From: Gammaproteobacteria bacterium
Lineage (GTDB): Bacteria; Pseudomonadota; Gammaproteobacteria; Steroidobacterales; Steroidobacteraceae
DNA: 6,237 nucleotides
Assembly: GCA_030040525.1 (NCBI GenBank)
Contig: JASHTN010000369.1
Span: 1 to 6,237, forward strand
Direction: 5' to 3'
Under the pieces are notes generated by a model. The model saw only the letters and a program-made list of their open reading frames with translations. It ran no database searches and was not told the origin of the DNA. Below, one piece after another: positions 5,515-6,237 of this stretch (its first letter is position 1; each line of letters begins with the position of its first letter). The position numbers and the translations under genes were made by a program.

Positions 5515-6207
5515 TCAGGACGAGGAAGCGGCCGCCGCGTCATCCATCCACAGCTCGACGCGCGCACAGCCCTGCACCGCCGCCCAGGCGATGAGCTGCG
5601 GATCGTGCGCCAGCAGCGCCGCGACGGCGGCGCGCTTAGCCCTGCCGGCCACGACGAACACGGGCTCCTCGACGTGCGCGAGAAGCTCCGGGGTCACGCT
5701 GACTGCTGACAGGCCGTCCGGGCGCTGCACCGGGATCGCGCGACGCCCGCGCGCGCGCTCGAGATCCGCCGCGGCGAACAGCGAGGCCGTATGCCCCTCG
5801 ACGCCCAGGCCCAGCAGCCCCAGCCCAATGCGCATGCCCGCGGCGAGCAGCCCGTCGAGCCGTCGCTCGTAGTCGGCGGCAGCCTCAGCGAGCGGCAGCT
5901 CGGTGCGCACCCGCAGCACGCGCTCTTGCGGCAGGCCGAGCGCATCGAGCAGCGGCCGCGACTGGCAGTAGTTGCTGGAGGGCGAGTCTGCCGGCACGTA
6001 GCGGTCGTCCGAGAACAGCACGGCGAGCTGCGCGGCCGGCACCGGGGGCCGCGTGCCGACGGCGCGGTACGCCGGCAGGGGCGTGCTGCCGCCCGACAGC
6101 ATGATGGCGCCTGAGTGCGGCGCGGCGATCGCCGCAGCGAGCCGCTCGGTGAGCGCCGCCTCGAGCGCGGCGCGTGTGGCAAAGCGGCGTGGGTTGAGCG
6201 TCGGCAT
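5515..6207 (-). CDS. pgl: 6-phosphogluconolactonase
   Basis: The product has 230 residues, normal for the DevB-type enzyme. It hydrolyses 6-phosphogluconolactone to 6-phosphogluconate in the cytoplasm, the step after glucose-6-phosphate dehydrogenase in the oxidative pentose phosphate and Entner-Doudoroff pathways. Family motifs appear in order: SGGSTP (38-43, phosphate binding), SDDRYVPADSPSSNY (66-80, with the catalytic-region Asp and Arg), and GVEGHTASLF (135-144) with the key His at 139. A further segment, VFVVAGRAK, lies at 183-191. The usual GxDGHTASLFP block here has Glu for Asp and Ala for Pro, a mild departure. The ATG at 6207 is preceded by GGAG with a 9-nt spacer. A TAG at 6228-6226 just upstream could be the stop of a preceding gene; zwf would be typical, but too little sequence remains to tell. 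Confidence 0.92.
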   Translation of the reverse strand: MPTLNPRRFATRAALEAALTERLAAAIAAPHSGAIMLSGGSTPLPAYRAVGTRPPVPAAQLAVLFSDDRYVPADSPSSNYCQSRPLLDALGLPQERVLRVRTELPLAEAAADYERRLDGLLAAGMRIGLGLLGLGVEGHTASLFAAADLERARGRRAIPVQRPDGLSAVSVTPELLAHVEEPVFVVAGRAKRAAVAALLAHDPQLIAWAAVQGCARVELWMDDAAAASSS

Positions 6208-6237
6208 GCGGGGGTTCTCCGTGGGCTATTCCGTTCG

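Overview
The window is GC-rich, with dense coding and short gaps. It carries seven protein genes, all of kinds common in Gram-negative bacteria. A TonB-dependent outer-membrane receptor, exported proteins and a 6-phosphogluconolactonase point to a proteobacterium. A high-GC gammaproteobacterium of the Steroidobacter/Nevskia/Xanthomonas type is my best guess, but no rRNA or tRNA is present to settle it. No mobile element, CRISPR array or RNA gene was found.

Left part (1-3602). A TonB-dependent receptor on the minus strand runs off the left edge; only its signal peptide, TonB-box-like segment and plug start are present. About 336 bp of non-coding DNA follow, with a promoter-like element, two hairpins and two small palindromes. 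Next come two genes in tandem on the minus strand: a TPR-sulfotransferase (681-2159) and, upstream of it, a PKHD-type 2-oxoglutarate/Fe(II) hydroxylase (2174-2836). A 103-bp divergent promoter region separates these from a second, unrelated 2OG-Fe(II) oxygenase on the plus strand (2940-3602). Two different oxygenases, a PAPS-type sulfotransferase with protein-binding TPRs and a TonB receptor side by side look like a receptor-linked modification cassette. One reading is hydroxylation and sulfation of a peptide, protein or small ligand handled by the receptor. This is the most interesting part of the window, but its substrate is unknown.

Right part (3629-6237, all minus strand). A metal-dependent amidohydrolase of the imidazolonepropionase-like group comes first. 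Its reading frame continues upstream into an apparent signal peptide that has no normal start codon, while an ATG lies just upstream in another frame, so a 5' frameshift is suspected. Next is a small exported histidine-rich protein resembling SmbP, with a perfect Shine-Dalgarno and an extended -10 promoter. Last is 6-phosphogluconolactonase (pgl), which joins glucose-6-phosphate dehydrogenase to the Entner-Doudoroff or pentose phosphate route. These three look like ordinary housekeeping or accessory genes with no evident functional link to the left part.

Several start sites differ from the longest open frames. The two oxygenases and the sulfotransferase each have long N-terminal frame extensions that overlap a neighbouring gene or its promoter and were trimmed.
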